Positions 18,069 through 26,888 of a stretch of DNA of 64,000 nucleotides are shown here, piece by piece (the first letter of the stretch is position 1; each line of letters opens with the position of its first letter). Position numbers and translations under genes: made by a program. This DNA is from an uncultured Serinicoccus sp. (lineage in GTDB: Bacteria > Actinomycetota > Actinomycetes > Actinomycetales > Dermatophilaceae). The stretch is from NCBI RefSeq assembly GCF_947487915.1, contig NZ_CANKYH010000002.1, positions 310,001-374,000 of the forward strand. Direction: 5' to 3'. The notes under the pieces were generated by a model, which worked only from the letters and a program-made list of their open reading frames with translations, made no database searches and was not told the origin of the DNA.

Positions 18069-20277
18069 GGATGGCCTCCATGACAGCAGCGTCGCTCTCA
18101 GGCCGCGGCAACATCTCCTCCAGGAGGACCTCGCCACCCGTCGTCGCGTCGAGATTCCCGAGAAGGACCTCCGTCGACACCGGGCATGACACATCCCACA
18201 GCAGAGGTTTGCGATCTTTGGGTGGGCCCTCGCCATCGACAAACTGTCGGGCGATCTTGTACATCATGAGCCGAGGGAGGCCGAGTTCCGCATGGAGCGA
18301 GACGGCTCGCCGATACCGCGCGGGCTTGGAGTCGTGGCGATCCCCGAAGTCCCCCGTGGGGACGAGAACACCCTTTCGTCTGACCATCACCTGACCCACA
18401 TAGAGCCTGGGCAAGAGTGTGCGGCCCGCCTGGTGCTCTGCTCCGATGCTTCGGAAGATCCACGAAGGCTGTTGGCCGGGCAGTTGACCGCCCAGGTGCA
18501 TGAGGAGTCTCGGGAGCTCGGGGAAGATCTCGGGGGCGGTGCGACTCTCGTTCACCGGCACGAGACTCTGTCCGTCGCGCCCGTGAAGAACCTGCACACC
18601 ACCCGCTGACTTCACGAAGTCGATCTGCCCTACATGGGTGGCCACCGGCGAGGAGGACGCGCGTTCCCAGGCCAGCCTCCGCCGGAGAGGGGCAGACCTG
18701 CCGAACTGGCCGATGGACTCGGGCGCAGGCACTCCCGCAAGGTCAGACCAGGCGCCACCGTCCTCAGCTCCGTGACGAATTTCCTCACCCCACTCATAAG
18801 CAAGCCGACGACTCATGGAGCCGAAACCCGAGTAGATGTTGTTGATCACCAAGCACCGCTCCGGCACGGACAGCTGCACGTGGGCCTCGTGGGAGCCAGC
18901 AAGGTATTTGCTAGGGGACGGTGCGAGACCGTCGAGGTCAAGCCTGATCCCCGATCTGGTCTCATGAGTGCGTACCTCCGAGAGCGCTTGAGCCCGCTGT
19001 CTCAGCACGCCGCACAGATGCGGGAGCTGACTGGGATCTGTGGGCTGGGGAGTTCCACGGAGCAGGATGGCCCTGATGGCGTTCCCGACCGGACTGCCCG
19101 CGGCGATGGCGTCGAGGATCATGGCATAGAGCTGCAGCACGGGCATGCGGATGCTGGCGTGACCGCTGAGAAGATCGTTGAGCGCGGCGGAGAGCTCGGG
19201 TCCGGAACTGAAGGCATACATGAATGTTTTCAGCTCGAGCAGGTCACGTTCTACTCTGCTCCACCAACCGACGTCTACCTTCACGGTTGCCGCGCCCGCT
19301 GATCCGACAGGGCTGCTTTCGAGCTGATGTTTCTCATGCCTCGCTTGCACCCTATCCAAGAAGCCGTTCCGCACCATCGAAGCTTCAAGTTCGGGCGGAG
19401 AAATGGTGCCTTCTTCGAAGGAAAGATCCCGACGCCGACCGAGGGCGGCGGGACCGATCTTGTCCTCCACATTCTTTGGGCAACGGACGATGGCCCTCTT
19501 CTCCGGGCTCAGCGCATACAGTCTGCCGCCCCACGTCGAGACGGTGGCACCCAGCCGCATACTAGTTCGAGGTGCGTCTGGCGCTACGGTTGATGTACCG
19601 GTTTGCACGCTCGTGACCGGTTCACGAGGTGCTCCCTCGCACACGAGCCACGGGTTTGGGTAATCACCGACGAGAATTTTCGCCCGCTGCGTGACTGTGG
19701 CTTTGCCAGGCGTCGTTTTCAGAACGCTGGTGACCAAGTAGTGGTAGGCGGTTCTCAAGAGACGTGGAGAAACTGATCCTGACCGGCCCCCGTCAGCTAA
19801 CTCCCTCAGGGACAAGGCAACCGGGGTAGGAATCGTGCCCGGGAGATCCTCCTCGCATATCGTGCGCAGCCGCTCGTACAAGCGGGTCGCTGATGCGTCC
19901 CAGATCTCGTGGTATCTGCTGGCAAACGCCTCTTCCTCATGCTGAAGCTGCTGACGCGCCGTCAGCAGTGATCGCGCCTCCCGCTCGTCGGCACCGTCGA
20001 GCACTGGCAAGAGCTCGACCAAGGAATCTTCGGATTTTGGCCGCGAATTGTACAAATCTCGCCGCGCCTTGAGAGCCACCCGGCGTATACTTCTGTCGCT
20101 CAGGTCAGGGACGTAGTGGCCTATTCGTTGGGCGAACCTTCTTGAACGGCTTGCCAACCGTCCGTTCTCCGCCCTGAGTTCCTTGGCCAGGTCGCTCAAC
20201 TGTTCGCCCGTGCCGAGGCAACCCCAACTGGAGCTGCGGAGCGAAAAACGCACCAGCACCTGCGGCGAGTGAGCCAC
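18058..20277 (-). CDS. LanB-type tRNA-dependent glutamylation protein (thiopeptide TbtB-like)
   Basis: About 739 residues from the GTG at 20277, 29 bp after the precursor stop; an upstream ATG at 20367 would overlap the precursor by 60 bp and is less likely. The start (V)AHSPQVLVRFSLRSSSW resembles the first strand of the lantibiotic dehydratase N-domain. Later landmarks are LVINNIYSGFGSMSRRLAYEW, PLRRRLAWER and the conserved tail RLYVGQVMVRRKGVLVPTGDF. Such proteins transfer Glu from Glu-tRNA to Ser/Thr of the core, the first step of dehydration. There is no elimination domain in this chain, which matches the separate 17178-18068 gene. The reading frame is intact. Confidence 0.82.
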   Translation of the reverse strand: MAHSPQVLVRFSLRSSSWGCLGTGEQLSDLAKELRAENGRLASRSRRFAQRIGHYVPDLSDRSIRRVALKARRDLYNSRPKSEDSLVELLPVLDGADEREARSLLTARQQLQHEEEAFASRYHEIWDASATRLYERLRTICEEDLPGTIPTPVALSLRELADGGRSGSVSPRLLRTAYHYLVTSVLKTTPGKATVTQRAKILVGDYPNPWLVCEGAPREPVTSVQTGTSTVAPDAPRTSMRLGATVSTWGGRLYALSPEKRAIVRCPKNVEDKIGPAALGRRRDLSFEEGTISPPELEASMVRNGFLDRVQARHEKHQLESSPVGSAGAATVKVDVGWWSRVERDLLELKTFMYAFSSGPELSAALNDLLSGHASIRMPVLQLYAMILDAIAAGSPVGNAIRAILLRGTPQPTDPSQLPHLCGVLRQRAQALSEVRTHETRSGIRLDLDGLAPSPSKYLAGSHEAHVQLSVPERCLVINNIYSGFGSMSRRLAYEWGEEIRHGAEDGGAWSDLAGVPAPESIGQFGRSAPLRRRLAWERASSSPVATHVGQIDFVKSAGGVQVLHGRDGQSLVPVNESRTAPEIFPELPRLLMHLGGQLPGQQPSWIFRSIGAEHQAGRTLLPRLYVGQVMVRRKGVLVPTGDFGDRHDSKPARYRRAVSLHAELGLPRLMMYKIARQFVDGEGPPKDRKPLLWDVSCPVSTEVLLGNLDATTGGEVLLEEMLPRPESDAAVMEAILDF
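18075..18079 (-). promoter_or_regulatory. Shine-Dalgarno deciding a TTG start
   Basis: GGAGG inside the end of the glutamylation gene, six bases before the TTG at 18068. It is the only good ribosome-binding site for the elimination protein, so it supports the TTG start and coupling of the two halves of the split dehydratase. Confidence 0.6.
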
Positions 20278-20306
20278 TGGTACTGGTGCGCCTGTCGGGC
20301 GAGTGT

Positions 20307-20516
20307 TCAGAGAGTCTCCGAAACGGGCACACCTGTCACTTCGTTCGACGAGGAGCAGGAGCCGCAACTGCAGTTCGCAATCTGCGAGGAGGTGACGGAG
20401 GCGCCATTCTCAGCCATCCCATGGCCCGGCGTCAATGATTCCACCGAAGCCCCGCTGGAAATCACCTCGAAGATCTCGTCAGTCACTTGGTCGCTGCCAG
20501 ACTCGTTACGTGTCAT
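20307..20516 (-). CDS. Thiopeptide-type precursor peptide with unusually long core
   Basis: 69 residues. The leader segment DEIFEVISSGASVESLTPGH (13-32) followed by GMAENGA matches the thiomuracin-type leader pattern (VESLTxGHGMxExGA), and the cleavage point would fall between Ala39 and Ser40. The core 40-69 begins SVTSSQIANC, contains Cys49, Cys51 and Cys54 and many Ser, and ends in a 12-residue tail starting Asn-Glu-Val at 58. Known thiopeptide cores are about 13-19 residues; this one is 30. Core position 2 is Val, where Cys is common (lactazole has Trp there). Ser40 with Ser50, flanked by Cys49 and Cys51, would give a 29-membered ring. AGGAGG lies 5 bases before the ATG. It is the first gene of the operon. 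Confidence 0.85.
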   Translation of the reverse strand: MTRNESGSDQVTDEIFEVISSGASVESLTPGHGMAENGASVTSSQIANCSCGSCSSSNEVTGVPVSETL

Positions 20517-20521
20517 GGTCG

Positions 20522-20527
20522 CCTCCT
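20522..20527 (-). promoter_or_regulatory. Strong ribosome-binding site of the precursor gene
   Basis: AGGAGG five bases before the precursor ATG at 20516, the best Shine-Dalgarno in the island. It fits a peptide needed in excess over its enzymes. Confidence 0.7.
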
Positions 20528-20595
20528 AGATCGGCGCTTGACTAGATCGGACAACTTCGAAGGTAGTAGGAGCCTTAGGTGCCCGCAACTCGAGA

Positions 20596-20624
20596 GTGGT
20601 ATGGGGCATCCTGCAGAAAGTCAA
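20596..20624 (-). promoter_or_regulatory. Candidate promoter of the thiopeptide operon
   Basis: On the minus strand TTGACT (20624-20619) and TACCAC (20601-20596) are 17 nt apart, giving a 5' leader of about 70 nt before the precursor. The -35 is good; the -10 lacks the final T. This is the only promoter-like pair I could see in the 134-bp gap 20517-20650, which otherwise holds no gene. No regulator gene is in the cluster. Confidence 0.45.
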
Positions 20625-20650
20625 CAGCCGGATGACCGTCCCCCTCGTAG

Positions 20651-21106
20651 CTAGGAAGCTTGTTGATGGTGCTCGACGAGGGCGGCCAGGCGGGCTGCCT
20701 CCCGCTGCGCCCGCCTGCCGTCCGCGCGCTGGATCGCCATGACGGCCACCTCCTCGGTGTCGTCCAGCTCGAGCACGACCCACGGAGAGCCACCGGAGAA
20801 CCCGACATTGACCACCTGTGCCCAGTCCAGCTCGCGCCGCTGCACGATGTTGACGACGAGCAGGCCGGTGCGGCTCGGCACCGCCCGGATCCGGGCATAC
20901 CTCCACAGGAACGCGGCCATGGCCAGCCCGAAGCCGGCGATGGCGACGCGGTTGAGCAGCGACATCGCCGTGGCCGAGTCGGTGTACGACGGCCCGAGGA
21001 GCGCGATCCCGCCGAAGACGAGCAGGGAGGCGAGCGCGGCCACCCGGGCGACCCGCGCGCCGGTGACCGGACGGAAGGGGGCGTAGGGGTCCCGCTGCCC
21101 GCTCAC
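20651..21106 (-). CDS. PH-like domain membrane protein
   Basis: 151 residues from a GTG at 21106 that overlaps the pnuC stop (GTGA). Two transmembrane helices (about 22-40 and 50-68) are followed by a bacterial PH-type fold: RIRAVPSRTGLLVVNIVQRR then SPWVVLELDDTEEVAVMAIQ. The C-terminal helix REAARLAALVEHHQQ closes the domain. These small membrane PH proteins have no assigned activity. The open frame extends upstream into pnuC but the coupled GTG is the sensible start. Core-genome base composition resumes here, just to the right of the thiopeptide island. Confidence 0.7.
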   Translation of the reverse strand: MSGQRDPYAPFRPVTGARVARVAALASLLVFGGIALLGPSYTDSATAMSLLNRVAIAGFGLAMAAFLWRYARIRAVPSRTGLLVVNIVQRRELDWAQVVNVGFSGGSPWVVLELDDTEEVAVMAIQRADGRRAQREAARLAALVEHHQQAS

Positions 21107-21864
21107 GGGCGCACCTCGTGCGCACCGCGGGAGTCGCGCGGGTCGTCCGCGTCGTCCGCGTCCTGCGGAGGCGCACCACCGGTCACGGCCTCCTGCGGCG
21201 CCTCGTCCCCCGCCGCCGCCCGCCAGACGAAGAACCCCCAGAGGACGAGGCCGCCGTAGACGGCGTACATGACCGCGGAGGGGTAGTAGCCCGAGTGCCA
21301 CAGCAGGGGCACGCCGACGAGGTCGACCGCGATCCAGACCAGCCAGAAGTCGACCCAGCCGCGCGCCATGGCATAGGTCGCCAGCATCGAGCCGACGAAG
21401 ATCCAGGCGTCGGTCCAGTAGTACCAGCGGGGCGCCGGCCAGCCCGCACCCACCTGCGCGAAGACCCCCTGGGCCAGGACGACGAGCAGCACCGCCGCCA
21501 CGAGGTATGCCGTCCGCTCGCCCCGCGTGGCCCAGCGCGGGGTGATGGCCGGGGCACCCTTGGCGCGGCCCCGGCGGGAGCGCTGCCAGCGCCACCACCC
21601 GTAGACGCTGGTCGCGATGAAGAAGACCTGGCGCGCGGCCTGGCCGAAGAGGCTGTGCTCCTGGGGGTTGGCGAACCAGACGCCCATGAACACGGTGAAG
21701 AGCAGCAGGTTGCCGATGATGCCGACCGGCCAGGCCCAGACGGTGCGGCGCATCCCGAGGATGGCCGAGGCGAAGCCGAAGCCGTTGCCGACCACCTCGC
21801 GCCAGGCGACGCTCTGGCCGAAGACCGTGAGCTCGGCGTAGAAGAGGTCGTTCCAGATGTCCAC
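21103..21864 (-). CDS. pnuC: Nicotinamide riboside transporter PnuC
   Basis: 253 residues with about seven transmembrane helices. Family landmarks include WREVVGNGFGFASAILGMRR, WAWPVGIIGNLL, FFIATSVYGWWRW and the C-terminal YWTDAWIFVGSMLATYAMAR plus YPSAVMYAVYGGLV. PnuC imports nicotinamide riboside by facilitated diffusion for NAD salvage, with trapping by an NR kinase (not in this window). The C-terminus adds a short acidic tail. It lies between rpe and the PH-domain gene, on the same strand. Confidence 0.9.
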   Translation of the reverse strand: MDIWNDLFYAELTVFGQSVAWREVVGNGFGFASAILGMRRTVWAWPVGIIGNLLLFTVFMGVWFANPQEHSLFGQAARQVFFIATSVYGWWRWQRSRRGRAKGAPAITPRWATRGERTAYLVAAVLLVVLAQGVFAQVGAGWPAPRWYYWTDAWIFVGSMLATYAMARGWVDFWLVWIAVDLVGVPLLWHSGYYPSAVMYAVYGGLVLWGFFVWRAAAGDEAPQEAVTGGAPPQDADDADDPRDSRGAHEVRP

Positions 21865-21879
21865 GGTCAGCGGCCCCCG

Positions 21880-22569
21880 TCAACCACAGAGGTGGCTCCG
21901 GGCGCGGTCCCGCAGGTCGGCGATCGCCGCAGGCACGTCGTCGGCGCCGTAGACGGCCGAGCCGGCCACGAAGACGTCGGCGCCCGCCTCGGCGCAGCGC
22001 CCGATGGTGTCGGCGGACACGCCCCCGTCGACCTGCACCCAGATCTCGCTCCCCCGGCCCCGGACGGCCTCCCGCACGGCGCTGACCTTGGCGAGCTGGT
22101 CGTCCATGAAGGACTGCCCGCCGAAGCCGGGCTCCACGGTCATGACGAGCACCATGTCCACCTCGTCCAGCAGGTCCTCGTAGGGCGCGAACGGGGTGTC
22201 GGGCTTGATCGCGACGGCGGCCCGCGCGCCCGCGGCGCGGATGGACCGCGCGGTCGCCACGGGGTCCCGGGCCGCCTCCACGTGGAAGGTGACCGACCCC
22301 GCGCCGGCCTCGGCGTAGTCCGCCGCCCAGCGGTCGGGGTCCTCGATCATGAGGTGGCAGTCGAGCGGGACCGGACTCACCTTCGCGAGCGCCTCGACCA
22401 CCGGCAGGCCCAGGGTGAGGTTGGGCACGAAGTGGTTGTCCATGACGTCGACGTGCGCCCAGTCGGCGCTCTCGATCCGCTCCAGCTCGGTCGCGAGGTG
22501 GGCGAAGTCGGCGGCGAGGATCGAGGGGCTGATCCGGGGCGTGAGGGGTGCGGAGGAGGGCGAGGACAC
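21880..22569 (-). CDS. rpe: Ribulose-phosphate 3-epimerase
   Basis: Interconverts ribulose-5-phosphate and xylulose-5-phosphate in the pentose phosphate pathway. The 229-residue TIM barrel shows [11 protein letters not shown] (Ser, Asp), [14 protein letters not shown] (metal His, Asp), [11 protein letters not shown] (metal His), [12 protein letters not shown] and VDGGVS with the second catalytic Asp. The N-terminus has about 10 extra residues. It is 4 bp downstream of rsmB on the same strand, the standard actinobacterial arrangement fmt-rsmB-rpe. Confidence 0.95.
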   Translation of the reverse strand: MSSPSSAPLTPRISPSILAADFAHLATELERIESADWAHVDVMDNHFVPNLTLGLPVVEALAKVSPVPLDCHLMIEDPDRWAADYAEAGAGSVTFHVEAARDPVATARSIRAAGARAAVAIKPDTPFAPYEDLLDEVDMVLVMTVEPGFGGQSFMDDQLAKVSAVREAVRGRGSEIWVQVDGGVSADTIGRCAEAGADVFVAGSAVYGADDVPAAIADLRDRARSHLCG

Positions 22570-22573
22570 AGGG

Positions 22574-24100
22574 TCAGCCTAACGAGCGCCCCGGCACGCG
22601 CAGCAGGGCCACGAACATCCCGTCGGTGCCGTGCAGGTGGGGCCACAGCTGGGCCCACGGGCCCGGGCCCAGGTCGGTGAGCGGCGTGCCGGACCGGTCG
22701 CGCAGCAGGGGTCGCACGTCGAAGGGTTCCACCCCGGGGTGCCGCTTGAGGACGTCCCGCACGACGAGCTCGGTCTCGGCCAGGTGCGGCGAGCAGGTGG
22801 CGTAGGCGACCAGGCCACCGGGGCGGGTGGCCCGCAGCGCGGAGTCGAGGAGCGCGCGCTGCAGCGGCCCCAGGGTGGTGAGGTCCTGCGGGCTGCGGCG
22901 CCACCGCGCCTCCGGGCGGCGACGCAGCGCTCCGAGCCCGGTGCACGGGGCGTCGACGAGGACGCGGTCGTAGGTCTGCGGCTGCACCGTCCCGACCTCC
23001 CGGCCGTCGCCGACGGTGACGTCCACCCGGGCCCCGCCGTGGACCGGTCCGACGAGGGTATGCCGTACCAGCTCGGCCCGGTGCTCGCTCACCTCGTTGG
23101 CCCGCAGCAGCGCCCCGCGCGGCGCCGCGAGGGCCGCCAGCAGGCCCGCCTTGCCCCCTGGCCCGGCGCACAGGTCCAGCCACTGCTCGTCCGAGCCGTC
23201 CAGCGGTGCCTGCGCGAGGGCGAGGGTGAGCAGCTGGGAGCCGGCGTCCTGCACCGCCGCCCGGCCCTCCCGGACGGACCCCAGAGCCCCTGGGTCGCCC
23301 TGCGGCAGCGTCCAGGCCGTCGGGGCCACCGGGGACGGCGTGGCGCCGGCGTCCTCGAGCTCCTGCTCGGCACCGAGACCGGGGCGGGCCGCCAGCATGA
23401 GCGGGCCGGGGGTGTTGTGGGCGGCCAGGAGCCGGGCCAGCTCCTCCTCCGCCGCCTCCGGTCCCCGTGCGGAGACGAGCCCTGCCCGCAGGGCGCGGAC
23501 CACCCACTCGGGGTGCGAGTGCTCGAGGGCCAGCCGCGCCAGCGGGTCGGTCACCGGCTCGACGAGCCGGGCGACCCAGGCCTGCCGGTCCTGCTCGCTC
23601 ACCCGGCGCAGCACGGCGTTGACGAACCCCGCGGCGCCCTGGCCGACCTCCTGACGCGCGAGGGCCACGGTGGCGCTGACCGCGGCGTGGTCGGGCACCC
23701 GCATCCCGAGCAGCTGGTGCACCCCGAGCCGCAGGACGATCCGCACGGGGCCGTCGATCTCCTCGACCGGACGGCCGGCCGCCGCGGCGACGACGGCGTC
23801 GTAGAGCCCGAGCAGCCGCAGGCTGCCGTAGCTCAGCTCGGTGGCGAAGGCCGCGTCCCGGCCGCGCAGCCCGGCCGATCGCAGCGCCCCGGGCAGGACG
23901 AGGTTCGCGAAGGCCTCCTCGGTGTCGACCTGGCGCAGCACGCGGAATGCGACGGCGCGCGCCGGGTCCGCCTGTCGCGCGCGCTGCGCAGGGGTCTGCG
24001 CGGACCGGCGGCGGGGCCCGCGACGCTGCCCCTGGCCACGGTCAGCGGCGCCCCCGCGGCCGGGCCGCTCCCCGTCCGGACGTCGGCGCGGCTCAGGCAT
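22574..24100 (-). CDS. rsmB: 16S rRNA m5C methyltransferase (RsmB/NOL1-NOP2 family)
   Basis: 508 residues. A basic N-terminal tail (1-35) and a NusB-like RNA-binding domain (about 45-170, [19 protein letters not shown]) precede the SAM-dependent methyltransferase. Motif I is [16 protein letters not shown]. The catalytic motifs are [18 protein letters not shown] (motif IV, Pro-Cys) and [13 protein letters not shown] (motif VI, catalytic Cys). It methylates C967 (E. coli numbering) of 16S rRNA. Its start overlaps the fmt stop by 8 bp. Confidence 0.93.
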   Translation of the reverse strand: MPEPRRRPDGERPGRGGAADRGQGQRRGPRRRSAQTPAQRARQADPARAVAFRVLRQVDTEEAFANLVLPGALRSAGLRGRDAAFATELSYGSLRLLGLYDAVVAAAAGRPVEEIDGPVRIVLRLGVHQLLGMRVPDHAAVSATVALARQEVGQGAAGFVNAVLRRVSEQDRQAWVARLVEPVTDPLARLALEHSHPEWVVRALRAGLVSARGPEAAEEELARLLAAHNTPGPLMLAARPGLGAEQELEDAGATPSPVAPTAWTLPQGDPGALGSVREGRAAVQDAGSQLLTLALAQAPLDGSDEQWLDLCAGPGGKAGLLAALAAPRGALLRANEVSEHRAELVRHTLVGPVHGGARVDVTVGDGREVGTVQPQTYDRVLVDAPCTGLGALRRRPEARWRRSPQDLTTLGPLQRALLDSALRATRPGGLVAYATCSPHLAETELVVRDVLKRHPGVEPFDVRPLLRDRSGTPLTDLGPGPWAQLWPHLHGTDGMFVALLRVPGRSLG

Positions 24101-25034
24101 CGAAGGTCGCTCCCGGCTGCAACCGCGCGCCGCGGGCCCAGTCGGTGGCCGGCATGGCCCGCTTGCCCGGTGCCTGCACGTCGCCCAGGCGCACCGGGGA
24201 GCTGCCGGTGCCGACCAGCACGTCGCGACGCCGCACGTCGACCTGTCCCGGCTCCAGCATCGGCACGGCCGGCTCGGCGTCGTCGACGGGGGTCACCGGG
24301 CCGAGCTTGACCCGGTCTTCGCCCAGGACCGTCCAGGCGCCGGGCTCGGGGGTGCAGGAGCGCACGAGGCGGTCGACCGCGAACGCCGGCAGCGTCCAGG
24401 GCACCCGGGCGTCGTCCACCTCGACCTTGGGGGCGAGGCTGACCCCCTCGGCGGGTTGTGGCACCGGCTGCACAGCCCCCTCCTCCAGGGCGTCCAGGCT
24501 GGACACGAGCAGGTGCGCGCCCGCCTCGGCGAGCCGGTCGAGCAGCTCCCCCGCGGTGTCCCTCGGGCGGACGGTCTCGGTCAACCGGCCGAGCACCGGC
24601 CCGGTGTCCAGGCCCTCCTCCAGCCGGAAGGTCACCGCGCCGCTGACGTCGTCACCGGCGCGCAGCGCGTGCTGGACCGGTGCCGCACCCCGCCATGCGG
24701 GCAGCAGCGAGAAGTGCAGGTTGACCCAGCCGTGCTGGGGCAGCGTCAGCAGGGCGGACGGCACGAGCAGGCCGTAGGCCACGACCGGGCACGCCTGCGG
24801 GGCCCAGTGCCGCAGCTGCTCCTCGACCTCGGGCCCGAGCAGCGATCGGGGGGCCAGGACGGGTATGCCTGCCTCGTCGGCCACCTCCCGCACCGGGGAG
24901 GGCCGCAGCCCCCGCCCACGGCCAGCAGGGGCGTCCGTCCGGGTGAGGACGCCGACGACCTCGTGGCGGGAAGCCAGGACGGCGCGCAGGCTCGGGACGG
25001 CGGCCGCCGGTGTCCCGGCGAAGACGACGCGCAC
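24093..25034 (-). CDS. fmt: Methionyl-tRNA formyltransferase
   Basis: Formylates initiator Met-tRNA using 10-formyl-THF. 313 residues from a GTG at 25034: (V)[15 protein letters not shown] at the N-terminus; the folate-site motif is visible in [23 protein letters not shown] with the catalytic Asn/His, and DTGPVLGR follows. The C-terminal OB-like domain (about 205-313) binds tRNA. It is 6 bp after the end of the ABC ATPase gene, although that unrelated importer operon probably ends before it. Confidence 0.94.
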   Translation of the reverse strand: MRVVFAGTPAAAVPSLRAVLASRHEVVGVLTRTDAPAGRGRGLRPSPVREVADEAGIPVLAPRSLLGPEVEEQLRHWAPQACPVVAYGLLVPSALLTLPQHGWVNLHFSLLPAWRGAAPVQHALRAGDDVSGAVTFRLEEGLDTGPVLGRLTETVRPRDTAGELLDRLAEAGAHLLVSSLDALEEGAVQPVPQPAEGVSLAPKVEVDDARVPWTLPAFAVDRLVRSCTPEPGAWTVLGEDRVKLGPVTPVDDAEPAVPMLEPGQVDVRRRDVLVGTGSSPVRLGDVQAPGKRAMPATDWARGARLQPGATFDA

Positions 25035-25040
25035 CAGGGG

Positions 25041-26888
25041 TCAGCGGCTCGTCGGGCCGTCGGTGCCGTCGACGTCCTCGACGTCCTCGACGTCGACGAC
25101 CTCCGCCTGGGACGACTGGTGGAACTGCTCGCCGTCGACCTTGAGCTCGACGATCTCCTCGCCCTGCTCGCGCAGCAGCTCGTGCCGCTCACGGCGGCGC
25201 CGGCCCTGCTCGAGGGGGTCGGGCACCGGAGCGGCGGCGATGAGCCGCTGGGTGTAGTCCTCCTGCGGGTTCTCCATGATCTGCTGCCGCGGTCCGGCCT
25301 CGACGACCCGGCCGTTCTGGAGCACCACCACCTTGTGCGCGAGCAGGTCGATGACCGCGAGGTCGTGGCTGATGAACAGGCAGGCGAAGCCGAACTGCTC
25401 CTGCAGGTCCGAGAAGATCTTGAGCACCCGGGCCTGGACGGACACGTCGAGCGCCGAGGTGGGCTCGTCGGCCACCAGCAGCTCGGGGTCCAGGGTGAGG
25501 GCCCGGGCCACGGAGATGCGCTGCCGCTGCCCGCCGGACACCTCGTGCGGGTAGCGGTTGTAGACCTCGCGCGGTAGCTGCACGGCGTCGAGCAGCTCGT
25601 AGACCTTGTCCTGCCGGGACTTGCGGTCGCCGACCTTGTGCACGACCAGCGGTTCGGCGATGCACTCCCCGATCGGCAGCCGCGGGTTCAGCGAGGCCGC
25701 CGGGTCCTGGAAGATGACCCCGATCCGCTTGCGCAGCGGCTTGAGGTCGCCCCGCTTCATCCCGGTGATGTTCTGGCCCAGCAGCTGGAACTCGCCCGAC
25801 GCCGCCGGGATGAGACCCAGGGCACATCGCCCGATGGTGCTCTTGCCGGAGCCGGACTCCCCGACCAGGCCGACGATCTCCCCCTGCCGCACGTCGAAGC
25901 TGACGTCGTCGACCGCGCGGAACGGTGCCTTGCCCAGCCGTTGGTACTCGATGACCAGGTTCTTCAGCTCGATCGCCAGGGGCGCGTCGGCGTCGACCTC
26001 CTCCTTGACGCTGATGCCCATCTGGCCCCGGCCGTGGCCCATCCGGGGCACCGAGCCGAGCAGCATCTTGGTGTAGTCGTGGTTCGGGTGCAGCAGCACC
26101 TCCTCCACCGTGCCCCGCTCGACGATCTCACCCTTGAACATCACGGCCACCCGGTCGGCCATGTCGGCGACCACGCCCATGTTGTGGGTGATGAGCAGGA
26201 TGCCGGTGTTGAGCTTGTCCTTGAGCGAGCGGAGCAGGTCGAGGATGTCAGCCTGCACGGTGACGTCCAGGGCCGTGGTCGGCTCGTCGGCGATGATGAC
26301 CTTGGGATCGCAGCTGATGGCGATGGCGATGACCACCCGCTGGCGCTGGCCCCCGGAGAGCTCGTGCGGGTACTTCTTCATCTGCCGCTCGGGCTCGGGG
26401 ATGCCGACCATCCCCAACAGCTCGATGGCCCGCTTCCAGGCCGAGGCGCCGCGGGCCACCCCGTGCAGCTCCATCGACTCCACCACCTGGGTACCGACGG
26501 TGAGCACCGGGTTGAGGGCGGTCATCGGCTCCTGGAAGACCATGGCCACGTCGTTGCCGCGCAGGCGACGCATGCTGGCCTCCTTGAGCCGGCCCACCTC
26601 CTTCCCCGCGACGTCCACCTGGCCACCGATGGTGGCGTTGCGCGGCAGCAGCCGCATCGCGGTCATCGAGGTGACCGACTTGCCTGAGCCGGACTCGCCG
26701 ACCAAGGCCACGACCTCACCCGGGCGCACCTTGAGGTCGACGCCCTTGACGGCGTGCACGCTGCCGAACTCGGTCTTGAACCGCACGTCGACGTCGCTGA
26801 AGCCGAGCACGACCTCCTCGTCACCGGTCGGCGTGCCGGAGCCGGTGTAGACCGGCTGCCCGGAGTCACTCTGAGTGGTCGTCGTCAT
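25041..26888 (-). CDS. Fused dipeptide/oligopeptide ABC importer ATPase (DppD-DppF type)
   Basis: 615 residues containing two complete ATPases in one chain. Domain 1 (about 25-290): Walker A GESGSGKSV, signature LSGGQRQRVVIA, Walker B VIIADEPTTALD. Domain 2 (about 310-560): Walker A GESGSGKST, signature VSGGQRQRISVA, Walker B LLVADEPTSALD. Each ends with the oligopeptide-transporter C-terminal stretch. A charged acidic tail closes the protein. It energises the permeases encoded just upstream (27948-29483, 26888-27883); its ATG overlaps the DppC stop by one base. D and F are separate genes in many bacteria; the fusion is common in actinobacteria. Confidence 0.92.
   Translation of the reverse strand: MTTTTQSDSGQPVYTGSGTPTGDEEVVLGFSDVDVRFKTEFGSVHAVKGVDLKVRPGEVVALVGESGSGKSVTSMTAMRLLPRNATIGGQVDVAGKEVGRLKEASMRRLRGNDVAMVFQEPMTALNPVLTVGTQVVESMELHGVARGASAWKRAIELLGMVGIPEPERQMKKYPHELSGGQRQRVVIAIAISCDPKVIIADEPTTALDVTVQADILDLLRSLKDKLNTGILLITHNMGVVADMADRVAVMFKGEIVERGTVEEVLLHPNHDYTKMLLGSVPRMGHGRGQMGISVKEEVDADAPLAIELKNLVIEYQRLGKAPFRAVDDVSFDVRQGEIVGLVGESGSGKSTIGRCALGLIPAASGEFQLLGQNITGMKRGDLKPLRKRIGVIFQDPAASLNPRLPIGECIAEPLVVHKVGDRKSRQDKVYELLDAVQLPREVYNRYPHEVSGGQRQRISVARALTLDPELLVADEPTSALDVSVQARVLKIFSDLQEQFGFACLFISHDLAVIDLLAHKVVVLQNGRVVEAGPRQQIMENPQEDYTQRLIAAAPVPDPLEQGRRRRERHELLREQGEEIVELKVDGEQFHQSSQAEVVDVEDVEDVDGTDGPTSR

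Noticed and set aside
11365..20516. Class I lanthipeptide cluster
   Set aside because: A split LanB is present, but there is no LanC cyclase, while YcaO, SagB and an RRE/ThiF-like partner point to azole formation and the thiopeptide class.
20269..20529. Plus-strand 86-codon frame as an alternative small peptide
   Set aside because: Antisense to the precursor, without a ribosome-binding site or leader-like features; the minus-strand peptide matches a known leader pattern.
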